Assembly (NCBI GenBank): GCA_964429235.1
Contig: CAYSAQ010000013.1
Span: forward strand, 1 to 46,721
DNA length: 46,721 nt
DNA from: CAYSAQ01 sp964429235
Lineage (GTDB): Bacteria; Margulisbacteria; Riflemargulisbacteria; GWF2-35-9; DYQY01
Reading direction: 5' to 3'
Both the position numbers and the translations under genes were made by a program. The stretch's first letter is position 1. Every line of letters starts with the position of its first letter. Shown here in pieces: positions 23,361 to 33,322 of the stretch. Below the pieces are notes generated by a model. That model was given only the letters and a program-made list of their open reading frames with translations, did no database searches and was not told the origin of the DNA.

Positions 23361-25240
23361 TGAATTTATTAGAGAATTTAGAGTTACCTAAAGGGTTAAA
23401 GGATCTAACAGAAGAAGAGCTTTATCAGCTATCAGATGAATGCAGAAAAAAGATAATAGAGACTGTTGCAGAAAATGGTGGTCATTTATCGCCAAATTTA
23501 GGGGTTGTAGAGCTAACTGTTGCTATTCATGCTTCGCTATCTAGTCCTCAGGATAAAATTATTTGGGATGTTGGGCATCAGGCGTATACACATAAATTAC
23601 TAACTGGAAGAGTAAATGACTTTTCTACTATTAGACAAACAAATGGTATAAGCGGGTTTCCAAAAAGAAGTGAATCAGAGCATGATATTTTTGGGGCAGG
23701 GCATGCTGCTACGTCTATATCTGCTGCGATGGGTGTTGCAAAAGCTAGAGATTTGTCTGGAGATAATTTTGCAGTACTTTCAGTAATTGGTGATGCATCT
23801 ATCTCTTCAGGAGAGGCTTTTGAAGCAATTAATAATGTTCATTCTGTAAAAGGTCCTTTTATTGTTATTTTGAATGATAATGAAATGTCTATTTCAGAAC
23901 CAGTAGGTGTTGTTTCCGATCACATAACTTCACTTAGATATAATATGCTTTATCGTGGGTTTAAGAAAAAAGCTGAAAAGCTTATTAAGCTTTTGCCTAA
24001 AGGAGAGCCTTTAGCTAATTCAATAGATAAACTGATAACAAGAACAAAACATCTGTTGATAAACTATAAAAAAATTGGCGTTATTTATGAAGAGCTTGGG
24101 TTCAGATATTTAGGGCCTATAGATGCTTATAATATTCCTCATTTAATGGGTGCAATTAATTATGCTAAACAAGCAAGTGAGCCAGTACTTATACATGTGC
24201 TAAGCACAAAGGGTCATGGGTATGCGCCAGCAGAGGCAAACCCTACTAAATTTCATGGTTTGGGTAAGTTTGATCCAAAGACTGGTGAGGCAATTGGTAA
24301 AAAGCCTGCTAAAACATATACAAGCGTGTTCGGTTCAACTTTAGCAAAGCTTGCTGTAAAAGATAAAAAGATAGTTGCTATTTCAGCTGCGATGGAAGAA
24401 GGGACAGGGCTTGTAGAATTTAAAGAAAAATTTCCTGATAGATTTGTAGATGTTGGTATGAGTGAAGAGCATGCCGTTACTTTTGCTGGTGGTCTTAGTG
24501 TTCAAGGATATAAGCCTGTTGTGGCTATTTATTCAACATTTATGCAAAGAACATTTGACCAAATTATTCATGATATTGCATTGCAGAACCTTCCAGTTGT
24601 TTTTGCAATGGATAGGGCAGGATTAGTCGGTGAAGATGGTCCAACGCACCATGGCGTATTTGATTTAGCATTTATGAGAATGATCCCAAATATTACAATA
24701 CTTGCGCCCAAAGATCATAAGGAATTGGAAGCAATGCTTGAGTTTTCACTAAGTAGCGATGGTCCCATTGCTTTACGTTATCCTAAGGGAGCTGTCCCTG
24801 CAGTTGTTGCAGATATCGTGCCAATAGAGCAGGGTAAAGCTGAAATATTGATAGAAGAAAAGAAATCAGAAGTGTCTGTTTTTGCTTGTGGGTCTATGGT
24901 AGTTCCGTTATATGGAATAATTATGGATAATAAACTTCCTATTAATTTAATAAATGTAAGGTTTATAAAACCTTTAGATGTTGAAACTTTAAGTTCATTT
25001 TGCAAGATGTCGAAAACTGTTGTTACTGCTGAAGAAGGAGTAGTTACAGGAGGGCTTTATGGAGCTGTTGCAGAAATGATTAGCAAAGAAGATATTAATG
25101 TAAGCCTGAAGGCAATTGGAATAACTGATGATGAGTTTGCGCCACATGGAAGTAAAAAAGATATATTTAAGAAACTAGGATTAGATAAAGATTCTATGAA
25201 AAAAGAATTAGAAAAATTAATAAAGGGGAAAAAATGTTAA
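23360..25240 (+). CDS. dxs: 1-deoxy-D-xylulose-5-phosphate synthase
   Basis: A thiamine-diphosphate enzyme that opens the MEP isoprenoid pathway. Start GTG 23360 shares a base with the ispA TAG stop and has AAGGA upstream. Features are GHQAYTHKLLTGR, the ThDP/metal motif GDASISSG...NDNEMSIS (~150-175), the pyrimidine-domain glutamate region EEHAVTFAGGL, and EDGPTHHG. The length, 626 aa, is typical. The usual GHSSTSISAALG block appears here as GHAATSISAAMG, a mild change. It overlaps plsY by 7 bases. Confidence 0.97.
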   Translation: MNLLENLELPKGLKDLTEEELYQLSDECRKKIIETVAENGGHLSPNLGVVELTVAIHASLSSPQDKIIWDVGHQAYTHKLLTGRVNDFSTIRQTNGISGFPKRSESEHDIFGAGHAATSISAAMGVAKARDLSGDNFAVLSVIGDASISSGEAFEAINNVHSVKGPFIVILNDNEMSISEPVGVVSDHITSLRYNMLYRGFKKKAEKLIKLLPKGEPLANSIDKLITRTKHLLINYKKIGVIYEELGFRYLGPIDAYNIPHLMGAINYAKQASEPVLIHVLSTKGHGYAPAEANPTKFHGLGKFDPKTGEAIGKKPAKTYTSVFGSTLAKLAVKDKKIVAISAAMEEGTGLVEFKEKFPDRFVDVGMSEEHAVTFAGGLSVQGYKPVVAIYSTFMQRTFDQIIHDIALQNLPVVFAMDRAGLVGEDGPTHHGVFDLAFMRMIPNITILAPKDHKELEAMLEFSLSSDGPIALRYPKGAVPAVVADIVPIEQGKAEILIEEKKSEVSVFACGSMVVPLYGIIMDNKLPINLINVRFIKPLDVETLSSFCKMSKTVVTAEEGVVTGGLYGAVAEMISKEDINVSLKAIGITDDEFAPHGSKKDIFKKLGLDKDSMKKELEKLIKGKKC

Positions 25241-25821
25241 ATATTATTTTAATTTTGCTAGGTGCTTACTTGATAGGTGCAATACCTTTTAGTTTTGTTG
25301 TAGCTAAGTTTAAAGGAGTTGATTTAAGAAAAGTTGGAAGTGGCAATATTGGCGCTACCAATGTGTATAGAACTGTGGGTGTAGTTCCTGGAGTTATAGC
25401 TTTCTTATGTGACTCAGGCAAAGGATATGTTGCTGTAATGTTAGCTAATATGATTAGTAATGGAGATGCGGCCGTAACGGTACTCGGTGCTGCATTTGTT
25501 GTTATTGGTCATACATTCAGCCCGTTTATGAAGTTTAAAGGCGGCAAAGGTGTTGCTGCAGGAGTAGGTGTGTTGTTTTATCTGCAGCCAGTTGTAGCAT
25601 TGATAGGTCTTCTTTCTGAGATTGTGATTGTCGCAGCAACAAGATATGTGTCTTTGGCATCTATTTTGTCTGGGATTTTAGTGTTTGTATTAATGTTATT
25701 CCCAACTTTAAATGCTGAGCCAGCATACACTTGGTTTGTATTGATAATTGTGTCATACATTATCTATAAACATCGTAGTAATATTAAGAGATTGATTAAC
25801 GGTGAGGAGAACAAGATTTAA
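25234..25821 (+). CDS. plsY: acyl-phosphate:glycerol-3-phosphate acyltransferase
   Basis: A membrane enzyme that makes lysophosphatidic acid from acyl-phosphate and glycerol-3-phosphate. It has 195 aa and about five hydrophobic segments. All three motifs are seen: GSGNIGATNVYR (~36-47), the central GHTFSPFMKFKGGKGVA (~91-107) and the late PTLN...-type loop. ATG 25234 follows a GGGG-containing site within the dxs end. It sits directly before gpsA, which supplies its substrate. Confidence 0.96.
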   Translation: MLNIILILLGAYLIGAIPFSFVVAKFKGVDLRKVGSGNIGATNVYRTVGVVPGVIAFLCDSGKGYVAVMLANMISNGDAAVTVLGAAFVVIGHTFSPFMKFKGGKGVAAGVGVLFYLQPVVALIGLLSEIVIVAATRYVSLASILSGILVFVLMLFPTLNAEPAYTWFVLIIVSYIIYKHRSNIKRLINGEENKI

Positions 25822-26828
25822 TGAAAGCTCTTGTTATAGGTTGTGGTGCCTGGGGTACTGCTTTAGCTAAGATATTGGCTGAGAAAAATGAGCAAGTTTA
25901 TATAGCTTGTCATAGCGAAAAAATTATCAATGACATTAATAAAAATAATGTTAATTCTACGTATGGATTAACAGAGCCTAAGTTGCCGAAAAATATTGAA
26001 GCAATTTCTTTTGATAAATTAGCAGATGTTGTTGGAGACGTTTCCGTTATTTTAGTAGCTGTTGCATCTAATTATTATCGTTCTGTAATGAAACTTATCC
26101 AGCCAATGATTGCAGAACAACACATCATAGTAAGTGCAACAAAAGGCATGGAAGAGGGTGGCCTCTCTATGTTAGATATTGATAGAGAGATATTTACTGA
26201 TGAGCAGATAAAAAATCAGTTATGTTTACTTTCTGGCCCTAATTTAGCTAAAGAGATATATGAGGAAAAGCCAGCTGCTACAGTTGTGGCTGCGTATAAA
26301 GAAGAAACTGCAAAAATAATTCAAGAGATGGTTAGTAATGAACAGTTTAGAGCTTATATTAGCCAAGATCTTGTCGGCGTAATGTATGGCGGGATACTTA
26401 AGAATATTATAGCATTAGCTGCAGGAATAATAGATGCTATGAATCTTGGAACTAATGCAAAATCAGCATTAATGGTTAGAGGAATTGCAGAGATGCGAAG
26501 ATTTTGTGTGTATGCGGGTGGAAAAGAAGAGACAGTTTCTGGATTATCAGGATTTGGCGATTTAATTACTACTTGTAATGGACCTAAAAGCAGAAATTAC
26601 TCAGTAGGTTTTAGATTGGGTAATGGCGAGAAAATAGATGATATTATTTCAGGCATGGTTGATGTTGCTGAAGGTGTAAAAAGCAGTAAAGTCGTACATG
26701 AACTAGCAGTAAAAAAGAATATCCCTATGCCTATTACTACGGCTATTTATAAAGTGATTTACGAAGGTTGTTCAATAAAAGAAACAATCGCATCATTAAT
26801 GACTAGAGAGTTAAAGAAGGAAGATTAA
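25821..26828 (+). CDS. gpsA: glycerol-3-phosphate dehydrogenase [NAD(P)+]
   Basis: Reduces dihydroxyacetone phosphate to glycerol-3-phosphate for phospholipids. The N-terminal nucleotide-binding loop is GCGAWGTALA (residues 7-16), followed by SATKGMEEGG and LSGPNLAKEI. The catalytic Lys lies in YGGILKNIIALAAGI, and SGFGDLITTC and SRN are in the C-terminal domain. Size (335 aa) is normal. The start overlaps the plsY stop by one base (TAATG). Confidence 0.97.
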   Translation: MKALVIGCGAWGTALAKILAEKNEQVYIACHSEKIINDINKNNVNSTYGLTEPKLPKNIEAISFDKLADVVGDVSVILVAVASNYYRSVMKLIQPMIAEQHIIVSATKGMEEGGLSMLDIDREIFTDEQIKNQLCLLSGPNLAKEIYEEKPAATVVAAYKEETAKIIQEMVSNEQFRAYISQDLVGVMYGGILKNIIALAAGIIDAMNLGTNAKSALMVRGIAEMRRFCVYAGGKEETVSGLSGFGDLITTCNGPKSRNYSVGFRLGNGEKIDDIISGMVDVAEGVKSSKVVHELAVKKNIPMPITTAIYKVIYEGCSIKETIASLMTRELKKED

Positions 26829-27890
26829 TTGTTAGATAAAACAGCACTAGATAAAGAACAAGTCATAGTAGTAACAATTAAGGATAGAAGATTTAAGTAT
26901 TCAGTTTCAGAGACTATTTCATTAATAGAAAACTTAAATGCAGAAGTTATTATGACAATGACAATGCATAGAGATTCGCACAGTGCTATTGCTTATGTAG
27001 GCAAAGGTAAAGTTGTGGAAGTTAATCAAGTTAAAGAAGAATTTGGCATAAAAACTGTAATTATAAATGACAATATCTCTCCAGGGCAGAAACGTATTTT
27101 AGAAGAGCAATTAAATTGTAAAGTTTTGGATAGGACCGAGATTATATTATCTATTTTCGCTGCAAGAGCAGCTACAAAAGAGGCTCAATTGCAAGTAGAG
27201 CTGGCGCAGCTGCAGTATTTATATCCTAGACTTACTCGGATGTGGAGCCATCTTTCTAGACAACAGGGCGGCATAGGGATGCGGGGTGTTGGTGAAACAC
27301 AATTAGAGATAGATAAACGTTTAGTGCAGAAGAGAATTAGTAAACTAAAAAAAGATCTTAAGAAAGTTAAAGATAACCGTGTAGTCCAGAGGAAGAAAAG
27401 AATGAAGAGTACAACAAAAACAATCTCTCTTGTGGGATATACAAACGCAGGCAAGTCTACAATGTTCAATTTCTTTAAAGGAAAAGATGTTTTTGCAAAA
27501 GATCAGCTTTTTGCAACTTTGGATACAATAACTAAAAAAGTAAGCTATCGAGAAGCTGAGTTTTACTTAATTGATACAGTTGGATTTATACAGAACTTAC
27601 CACACTTTCTGGTTGAGTCATTTAAAGCAACATTAGAGGAAGTATTGCTCAGTGATATATTAATACATGTTGTAGATGCTAGTAGTAGACAGCGCACTCA
27701 GAATATTGAGGCTGTTTATGAAGTTTTATCAGAGTTAGGAATAGATGATAAACCAATAATAACTGTTTATAATAAGGCAGACCTAGTTAAGGACAAGGAA
27801 TTGATTCCTGATGATGGTATAGTCGTTTCGTTAGAGACAGGCGAGAACATGGATACACTAGTTCAAGATATTATGAAAAGAGTTAGCTAG
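26829..27890 (+). CDS. hflX: GTPase HflX
   Basis: A ribosome-associated GTPase that splits or rescues stalled ribosomes. Start TTG at 26829 directly follows the gpsA stop, with AAGGAAG upstream. The N-terminal HflX domain (~1-190) includes YVGKGKV and GGIGMRGVGETQLEIDKR. The G domain has GYTNAGKS (203-210), a DTVGF G3 and NKAD G4. At 353 aa it is shorter than long forms (~420 aa), mainly at both ends, but all motifs are intact. It overlaps dinG by one base. Confidence 0.95.
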   Translation: MLDKTALDKEQVIVVTIKDRRFKYSVSETISLIENLNAEVIMTMTMHRDSHSAIAYVGKGKVVEVNQVKEEFGIKTVIINDNISPGQKRILEEQLNCKVLDRTEIILSIFAARAATKEAQLQVELAQLQYLYPRLTRMWSHLSRQQGGIGMRGVGETQLEIDKRLVQKRISKLKKDLKKVKDNRVVQRKKRMKSTTKTISLVGYTNAGKSTMFNFFKGKDVFAKDQLFATLDTITKKVSYREAEFYLIDTVGFIQNLPHFLVESFKATLEEVLLSDILIHVVDASSRQRTQNIEAVYEVLSELGIDDKPIITVYNKADLVKDKELIPDDGIVVSLETGENMDTLVQDIMKRVS

Positions 27891-30658
27891 TGAGCTGTGT
27901 AGATTTTGTCGCATTAGATGTTGAGACTACAGGCCTTGATGAAAAAAGAAATGAAATTACAGAAATTGGTATGGTTAGATTCCGTAAAGGAGTTCTTATT
28001 GCTGAGTATTCGAAATTATTACATCCAAATGAACGTATTTCAGATTATGTAGAAACAATGACTGGCATTACCAACGAGATGGTAAGAAATGCTCCTGATT
28101 TTAGAGATGTTGTAGATGAGATATTAGATTTTATTGGCAATGATCTTGTGATTGGGCACAATATTAAGTTTGATATGGGAATGGTTAATCAAGCATTAAA
28201 AAGAATTGAGATGTCTGAACTAAAGAATAAGACAATTGATACTTTGGATGTTATTTCACTACTTCGTCCTACTGGCAGAAGCTTTAAGCTTAGTCATTTA
28301 GCCAAGGCATTTGGTGTTTTAGAAGACAATGTTCATAGAGCGAAGGATGATGCTTTAATGACTGCCAATTTGTATTTGAAGTTGGTTGAGGAGATTAAAG
28401 TATTAAATCCTGAAGTTGTTTCTGTTTTGATGTATTACCTAGAACAGGTAGATATGTCATTGAAGCTAATTTTGGATGATTTGTTTGGGGAAAAAGTAAA
28501 AAAACACGATTACCCTTGGGTTGCTTTTCAGTTTAATCAATTAAAAAAAAGTGAAGAGGTTAGCAGATATCGCAATCCTGACCTTGTAGATGTTGAAATC
28601 GAAGATTTGTTTAATCTTTTTTATGATGAAGGATTAATTTCTAGCAATTTACCTGGCTTTGAAATACGTTCTTCGCAAATAGATATGATGGAAAAGGTTT
28701 GGAAAAGTTTTGAAAATGATGTGCATTTAGTTGCAGAAGCTGGAACAGGAACTGGAAAGTCTTTAGCTTATTTGATTCCAGCTGTGTATTATTCGCTTAA
28801 AAATGATAAAACAGTGGTTGTTTCTACAAAGACTAAAGCCTTGCAAGAACAACTGATTGAGAAAGATATTCCTTTGCTAAAAAAGGCGCTAGGCTTGGAT
28901 TTCAAAGAGGAGATGATCAAAGGCAAGGGTAATTATATTTGTTTAAACAAATTCGCATATTTGATGAATAATGCAGTGGCTAAAAAGGATGCATCGTTGC
29001 TTAAGGGTGCGTTGTCGTTAATGATGTGGATTCTTACATCAGATAGAGGCGATCTGGGAGAGGTTCATAACAGTCTTAAGACTAGATTTGCTAATCAGGT
29101 TAAGGCAGATACAAAGACCTGTCTTCAGAAGAGTTGTCCGTTTAAACAGGTTTGTTTTTTGAACAAAGTAAAAGAGTGTGCAAAGGTAGCCAACATAATA
29201 GTCGTTAACCATGCATTATTACTTGCAGATGTGCATTATGGGGGTAATGTTTTGCCTGCTTTTGATCATCTAATTATTGATGAGGCACATACTTTCGAAG
29301 ATGTAGCTACAGGCTGTTTTTCTATGTCCTTTGCTAAGAAGAGATTGCATGATTTGCTTGTAAGAGTTGTAGAAAGCAATGTTTTAGATGATGTTTTGAA
29401 AGATGTCGATGAAGGTTTCCGAAAGAGCTTTAAGGATATTAGAGCAAAGTTTAGAAAAGCAACAAAGTTAAATAATGAATGGTTTAAAGCAATTGAGAAT
29501 GTTTTTAAAGAAAAAGAGAGAAAAAATGTATTTTTTAAGAAGAGTCAAAAAAGGATAGGATTTTCAGAAATAAAACCAGAAATTATAGAGGAGATTTATG
29601 AGGCAATAGATAATGTTATTGCAATGTTATTAGAGGCGAAACCAATATTGGCTGAATTTAGACAGGAGATACAAGAACACCTTACGGTTGTGCAGAGGTC
29701 TTTTTTAAGGACTGTTATTTTAGAAACAGATGGTTTGATAGTGGAATTATCTTCTATGCATGAGCGTAGTAAGAATTATGTGCAATGGATAGAAAAAGTT
29801 GAGCGTCCGCGCTCAGTTCATTATGAGATGATAATGACTCCAATTTCTTCTGGAGAGCTTTTGCAGGCAGAGCTGTTTGCGGATATTGATTCAGTAATAC
29901 ATACTTCTGCAACTATTTCAGTAAAAGGTAATTTTAATTATTATCTATCAAGACTTGGTTATTTAGATTCAAATAAGAAAGTTGATACTGTTGTATTTAA
30001 TTCTCCATTTGATTTAGGAAAAAGGATGTTGTTGGCTGTTCCTGATGATGTTCCTGCCTATCAGGATAATAAAGATTATGTTGATAGTCTTGCTAGATAT
30101 TTAAAAGAGCTATTGATTGGGATAGATGGCAAAGCTCTTGTTCTTTTTACTTCTCATAAACATTTATCCGATTGTTATCATGCGATTAGATATGATTTAG
30201 AAAAGGCAAGAATCCCTTTGTTTTGTCAGGGCAAGAGAATGTCTGAAAAGAATCTGATTAAGGCTTTTAAAGAGAGGGAAGACTCTGTTCTGATGGGTAC
30301 TGATAGCTTTTGGGAAGGTATCGATGTGCCAGGAAGAAGCCTTTCATATGTGATTGTTGTAAAGCTTCCTTTTGAAGTTCCAACTGACCCTATTGTAATG
30401 GCTAGAATGGAACAAGTGGCTAGCACTGGTAAAAGTAGTTTCTTTGACTATGTTGTGCCAAAAGCCGTAGTTAAGTTTAAGCAAGGAATAGGAAGATTGA
30501 TAAGATCAAAGCAAGATAAAGGTGCGGTAATTATCTTGGATAAACGCGTAAAACATAAGGGTTATGGCAAACAATTTATTAATGCAATAACTGCTAGAAA
30601 AGTAAGTCCAGAAGATAAGGCTTCAATGATAGCTTCTCTAAAGCTTTGGGTAGATTAA
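27890..30658 (+). CDS. dinG: DinG-family helicase fused to a 3'-5' exonuclease domain
   Basis: A 922-aa DNA repair protein. Residues 1-~165 are a DnaQ-type exonuclease with Asp10 and Glu12 (LDVETTG), HNIKFD and HRAKDDA. The helicase part starts near 250 with Walker A in AEAGTGTGKS (~284-293). An Fe-S type cysteine set follows (NYICLNK, then TCLQKSCPFKQVC), and the DEAH box is at ~464. The C-terminal half has HTSATIS, GTDSFWEGIDVPG and QGIGRLIRS. Both the exonuclease residues and the four cysteines are present, so the protein combines the Firmicutes-type exonuclease fusion with a cluster-binding helicase. GTG 27890 shares a base with the hflX stop. It is the last gene of the operon. Confidence 0.95.
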   Translation: MSCVDFVALDVETTGLDEKRNEITEIGMVRFRKGVLIAEYSKLLHPNERISDYVETMTGITNEMVRNAPDFRDVVDEILDFIGNDLVIGHNIKFDMGMVNQALKRIEMSELKNKTIDTLDVISLLRPTGRSFKLSHLAKAFGVLEDNVHRAKDDALMTANLYLKLVEEIKVLNPEVVSVLMYYLEQVDMSLKLILDDLFGEKVKKHDYPWVAFQFNQLKKSEEVSRYRNPDLVDVEIEDLFNLFYDEGLISSNLPGFEIRSSQIDMMEKVWKSFENDVHLVAEAGTGTGKSLAYLIPAVYYSLKNDKTVVVSTKTKALQEQLIEKDIPLLKKALGLDFKEEMIKGKGNYICLNKFAYLMNNAVAKKDASLLKGALSLMMWILTSDRGDLGEVHNSLKTRFANQVKADTKTCLQKSCPFKQVCFLNKVKECAKVANIIVVNHALLLADVHYGGNVLPAFDHLIIDEAHTFEDVATGCFSMSFAKKRLHDLLVRVVESNVLDDVLKDVDEGFRKSFKDIRAKFRKATKLNNEWFKAIENVFKEKERKNVFFKKSQKRIGFSEIKPEIIEEIYEAIDNVIAMLLEAKPILAEFRQEIQEHLTVVQRSFLRTVILETDGLIVELSSMHERSKNYVQWIEKVERPRSVHYEMIMTPISSGELLQAELFADIDSVIHTSATISVKGNFNYYLSRLGYLDSNKKVDTVVFNSPFDLGKRMLLAVPDDVPAYQDNKDYVDSLARYLKELLIGIDGKALVLFTSHKHLSDCYHAIRYDLEKARIPLFCQGKRMSEKNLIKAFKEREDSVLMGTDSFWEGIDVPGRSLSYVIVVKLPFEVPTDPIVMARMEQVASTGKSSFFDYVVPKAVVKFKQGIGRLIRSKQDKGAVIILDKRVKHKGYGKQFINAITARKVSPEDKASMIASLKLWVD

Positions 30659-30709
30659 ACTTAATTTAAATTACCTGCAATTTTTTTCAGATAATTCCGA
30701 TATATTTAC

Positions 30710-32707
30710 ATGATAAATATTTATTCTAGAATAAAACATAAAGTGATTTCTGTGCCTTCGTTGAATATTGGCAAGCATGAGTTAGAATTACAGAGGATGG
30801 TAAGATCCATTGTTGATGTTTGTCATGAGTATTCTTCTGTCAATCCAGTAGCTAATCAAGTTTATTTGCAGAAAATTATGAGAGAGGCTGACTTTTTAGA
30901 ACAGATAAAACATTCAACCAATAATAAGACACAAGTTGTTATTAGGAGTTTGGGGAATCTTTTGTGGTTGGTGAAGAACTATGCTCCAGAAATGGTCGAT
31001 GATTTTGTTGCAAAGTTTGTGGGAGGCAATAAAGCTACAGCTTTTCTCCATAATTTAAATCCAGATATGCTTAGTAAAAAATCAAAAGTATTAAATTTGG
31101 CAATAACTGGGCATAAAAATCCAGACCCAGATTCTCTTATAAGTGCAATTCTGCTTTATAATAATTACTTACAAGTTCCAGATTCAAGAGTTAAAGCAAA
31201 AGCTTACTATCATGGGAACCTGATGCCATATGACATAGCTTACATAGATTTTATTATGGAAACATCAGGATTTGTAGAGTCTATTTTTCATAAGTTAGAA
31301 ACATCATTTGTGAGTGTTAAGAGAAAAATGATTCCTAGACATAGAATGCATGGTGTCCTTAAAGAAGATGCGACTATGTCTGATCTTGAGAAATACATAA
31401 CGAATAATCCAACATTACAATTGCTTCCTATAGTTGATAAAGATGATAAGTATTTGGGCTGTATAAGAATAGAAGAATATGGGCATTATATGGCATGGTT
31501 AAAAGCATCTTCTGGACGGGCTTCAGCAGAAGACTTAAATATTAGTATGAAAAAGTTTTTAAGTTGGAAAAAAGAGAATGTGGTTTCAGCAAGACTAGTT
31601 TCTGTAGATAGGATTACAACGGATGGAAGTAGTGTTTTGCATATGTCTGATAGTTTGACTGATGAAGTGAAGGAAATTATAAGAGAGTTGAGGTCTGTAG
31701 TTGTAATAGATTTACAAAATAGAGTTGTTGGGCTTATTAGCCCGCAGCAAGTTGAAGAAAAGAATACTTTTGCGATCCTGGTTGATTGTAATGAGAAGCC
31801 AAAAGCATTGGCCGATGTAGATGCATGGGGATTTATTGATCATCATGATTATGATGGTGATGATGACCCATATTTTGCATTATTAGGCAGAGTAGGGTCC
31901 AATATTACCAATGTTTATAAAGATATGTTGATATCCTTGGAAGACATATATTTTCCTGCTGAACTTCAATTATTGGCAATTGCAGGAATAGTTTGTGATA
32001 CAAAAAATTTGCAATTAACTATAGCAGCTGATTCGATGTCTGCTGATAGGCGTACGATAGAAAGTCTGGCGAGAAGATTTTTTGCATCTAGAAAATCAGA
32101 CCATTTTACTATAAAAGAGGGTATTAATGACGTTGATGCTTTATGTGATTTTTTGTGGGAAAAGTACAATCAACTTCAGCAGGATGTATTAAAAGATAGA
32201 GTTTTTCAAGACAGAGTGTCTTTGTTTAAGAAAGCAGACCAAAAAACATATGAAGATACTATTAATGGGATAGTTTTACAGTGGGAGATGGGCAAAGATG
32301 TTTATGCTGAGCATCAAAGATTTTCTAGTAATAGAGTTTTGTCTGAGCTAGCTGATTATTCAATTAATGAAGGATTTAATCGTGGTTTTGTGATGGTGTC
32401 GGGAGAAGATGTTTTAGGATTACATGGTGATCAGCGTGATGAATTATATTGCTTTGTGGAGAGCGAGAATGCAGCTAATCATTTAGTGAATAAATTGCCA
32501 TCCAGATTGTTGAATTCTGTTACTGGAGAAAAATTCTCATCTGATGAACTAGATGTTTCTGAAGTAGTTCCGGTTAGAGACTCTAGAGGTATTGTTTTAG
32601 GGTATGGTCTTACAATTATACTTCCAGCATGTACATTTAAATCCAGAAAATTATGTTTCATTCCTCCATTAAAGGGAGTTTTAGCTGGAGTATCACCAGA
32701 GGATTAA
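30710..32707 (+). CDS. CBS-domain family II (DHH) inorganic pyrophosphatase-like protein
   Basis: A DHH-superfamily phosphatase, 665 aa. Metal-site motifs are GHKNPDPDS (His135, Asp139, Asp141), LVDCNE (Asp359), IDHH (378-379) and GIVCDT (Asp430). The late SRK (~642) matches the substrate-binding Arg-Lys of family II pyrophosphatases. A CBS pair (~210-350) is inserted between the first and second DHH motifs, as in nucleotide-regulated CBS-PPases. The first ~125 residues are an unusual extension I do not recognise. The usual LVDHNE reads LVDCNE here, so the His after the metal Asp is replaced. It has no Shine-Dalgarno. Its end overlaps the convergent reactivation-domain gene by 15 bases. A different DHH phosphatase activity cannot be excluded. 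Confidence 0.85.
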   Translation: MINIYSRIKHKVISVPSLNIGKHELELQRMVRSIVDVCHEYSSVNPVANQVYLQKIMREADFLEQIKHSTNNKTQVVIRSLGNLLWLVKNYAPEMVDDFVAKFVGGNKATAFLHNLNPDMLSKKSKVLNLAITGHKNPDPDSLISAILLYNNYLQVPDSRVKAKAYYHGNLMPYDIAYIDFIMETSGFVESIFHKLETSFVSVKRKMIPRHRMHGVLKEDATMSDLEKYITNNPTLQLLPIVDKDDKYLGCIRIEEYGHYMAWLKASSGRASAEDLNISMKKFLSWKKENVVSARLVSVDRITTDGSSVLHMSDSLTDEVKEIIRELRSVVVIDLQNRVVGLISPQQVEEKNTFAILVDCNEKPKALADVDAWGFIDHHDYDGDDDPYFALLGRVGSNITNVYKDMLISLEDIYFPAELQLLAIAGIVCDTKNLQLTIAADSMSADRRTIESLARRFFASRKSDHFTIKEGINDVDALCDFLWEKYNQLQQDVLKDRVFQDRVSLFKKADQKTYEDTINGIVLQWEMGKDVYAEHQRFSSNRVLSELADYSINEGFNRGFVMVSGEDVLGLHGDQRDELYCFVESENAANHLVNKLPSRLLNSVTGEKFSSDELDVSEVVPVRDSRGIVLGYGLTIILPACTFKSRKLCFIPPLKGVLAGVSPED

Positions 32708-33322
32708 AGCACTAGTGCTTTGTTCTGGGAACATCATATAGTTTTCAGTTAAGGTTATTTCGGAATTTTCATCTATTTTTAGCATTTTAAAAAGGTCTAT
32801 TTGCATGCTCATGTCTGGGCATAAAGAATAACCAAAAGAGTATCTCTCAGGCGGTTTTCTGCTGCCTAATTCATTGCGTAGTGTATTATGATTGTACTCT
32901 GCAAGTGCTTCTGCCATCCATGTAGTAAAACCGTGAAAATAGAAGGCTCGTGAGTATTCTCCGTCTTTTTCCATTTTTTCATAAATAGAGAGCGCTTCTT
33001 TCCCAACAGTAACAACTTGTAGGGCTAATTTATTGCCAGCAGAACTGGCGATGTTTTTACCGCTGACAGTTGGGAATTCCCATGTAATGCCATGGTCATC
33101 AAAAGTTATAGTTGTATCTGTAGAAGAAATGTTAAATATTTCGGAATAAACAGTTCCCTTAATGTCTGATTCGAGAATAAGCTTCTTTGTTTCTGTGAAG
33201 GCTGCTTCTAGTTTCTCAATATTGTCAGGATTATTATCTTTTAGTCCCCAAGAAGTCTTAAAAACAATTTTTTTATTCATAAAAGGAATGAATTTTTCAG
33301 GACTAATTGTTTTCTTAGCCAT
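32693..33322 (-). CDS. methionine synthase reactivation domain as a separate protein
   Basis: 209 aa, matching the C-terminal AdoMet-binding (activation) domain of cobalamin-dependent MetH. The diagnostic region lies near the C-terminus: RYSFGYSLCPDMSMQIDLFKML followed by ITLTENYMMFPEQSTSAL, equivalent to the RxSPGYxxCPD and T-E-x-x-M-x-P-x-x-S blocks. The N-terminal ~110 residues are divergent. It overlaps the metH stop by 8 bases and lies directly downstream, so the two are co-expressed. It should re-methylate oxidised cobalamin on the MetH core in trans, using AdoMet. Confidence 0.85.
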   Translation of the reverse strand: MAKKTISPEKFIPFMNKKIVFKTSWGLKDNNPDNIEKLEAAFTETKKLILESDIKGTVYSEIFNISSTDTTITFDDHGITWEFPTVSGKNIASSAGNKLALQVVTVGKEALSIYEKMEKDGEYSRAFYFHGFTTWMAEALAEYNHNTLRNELGSRKPPERYSFGYSLCPDMSMQIDLFKMLKIDENSEITLTENYMMFPEQSTSALILW

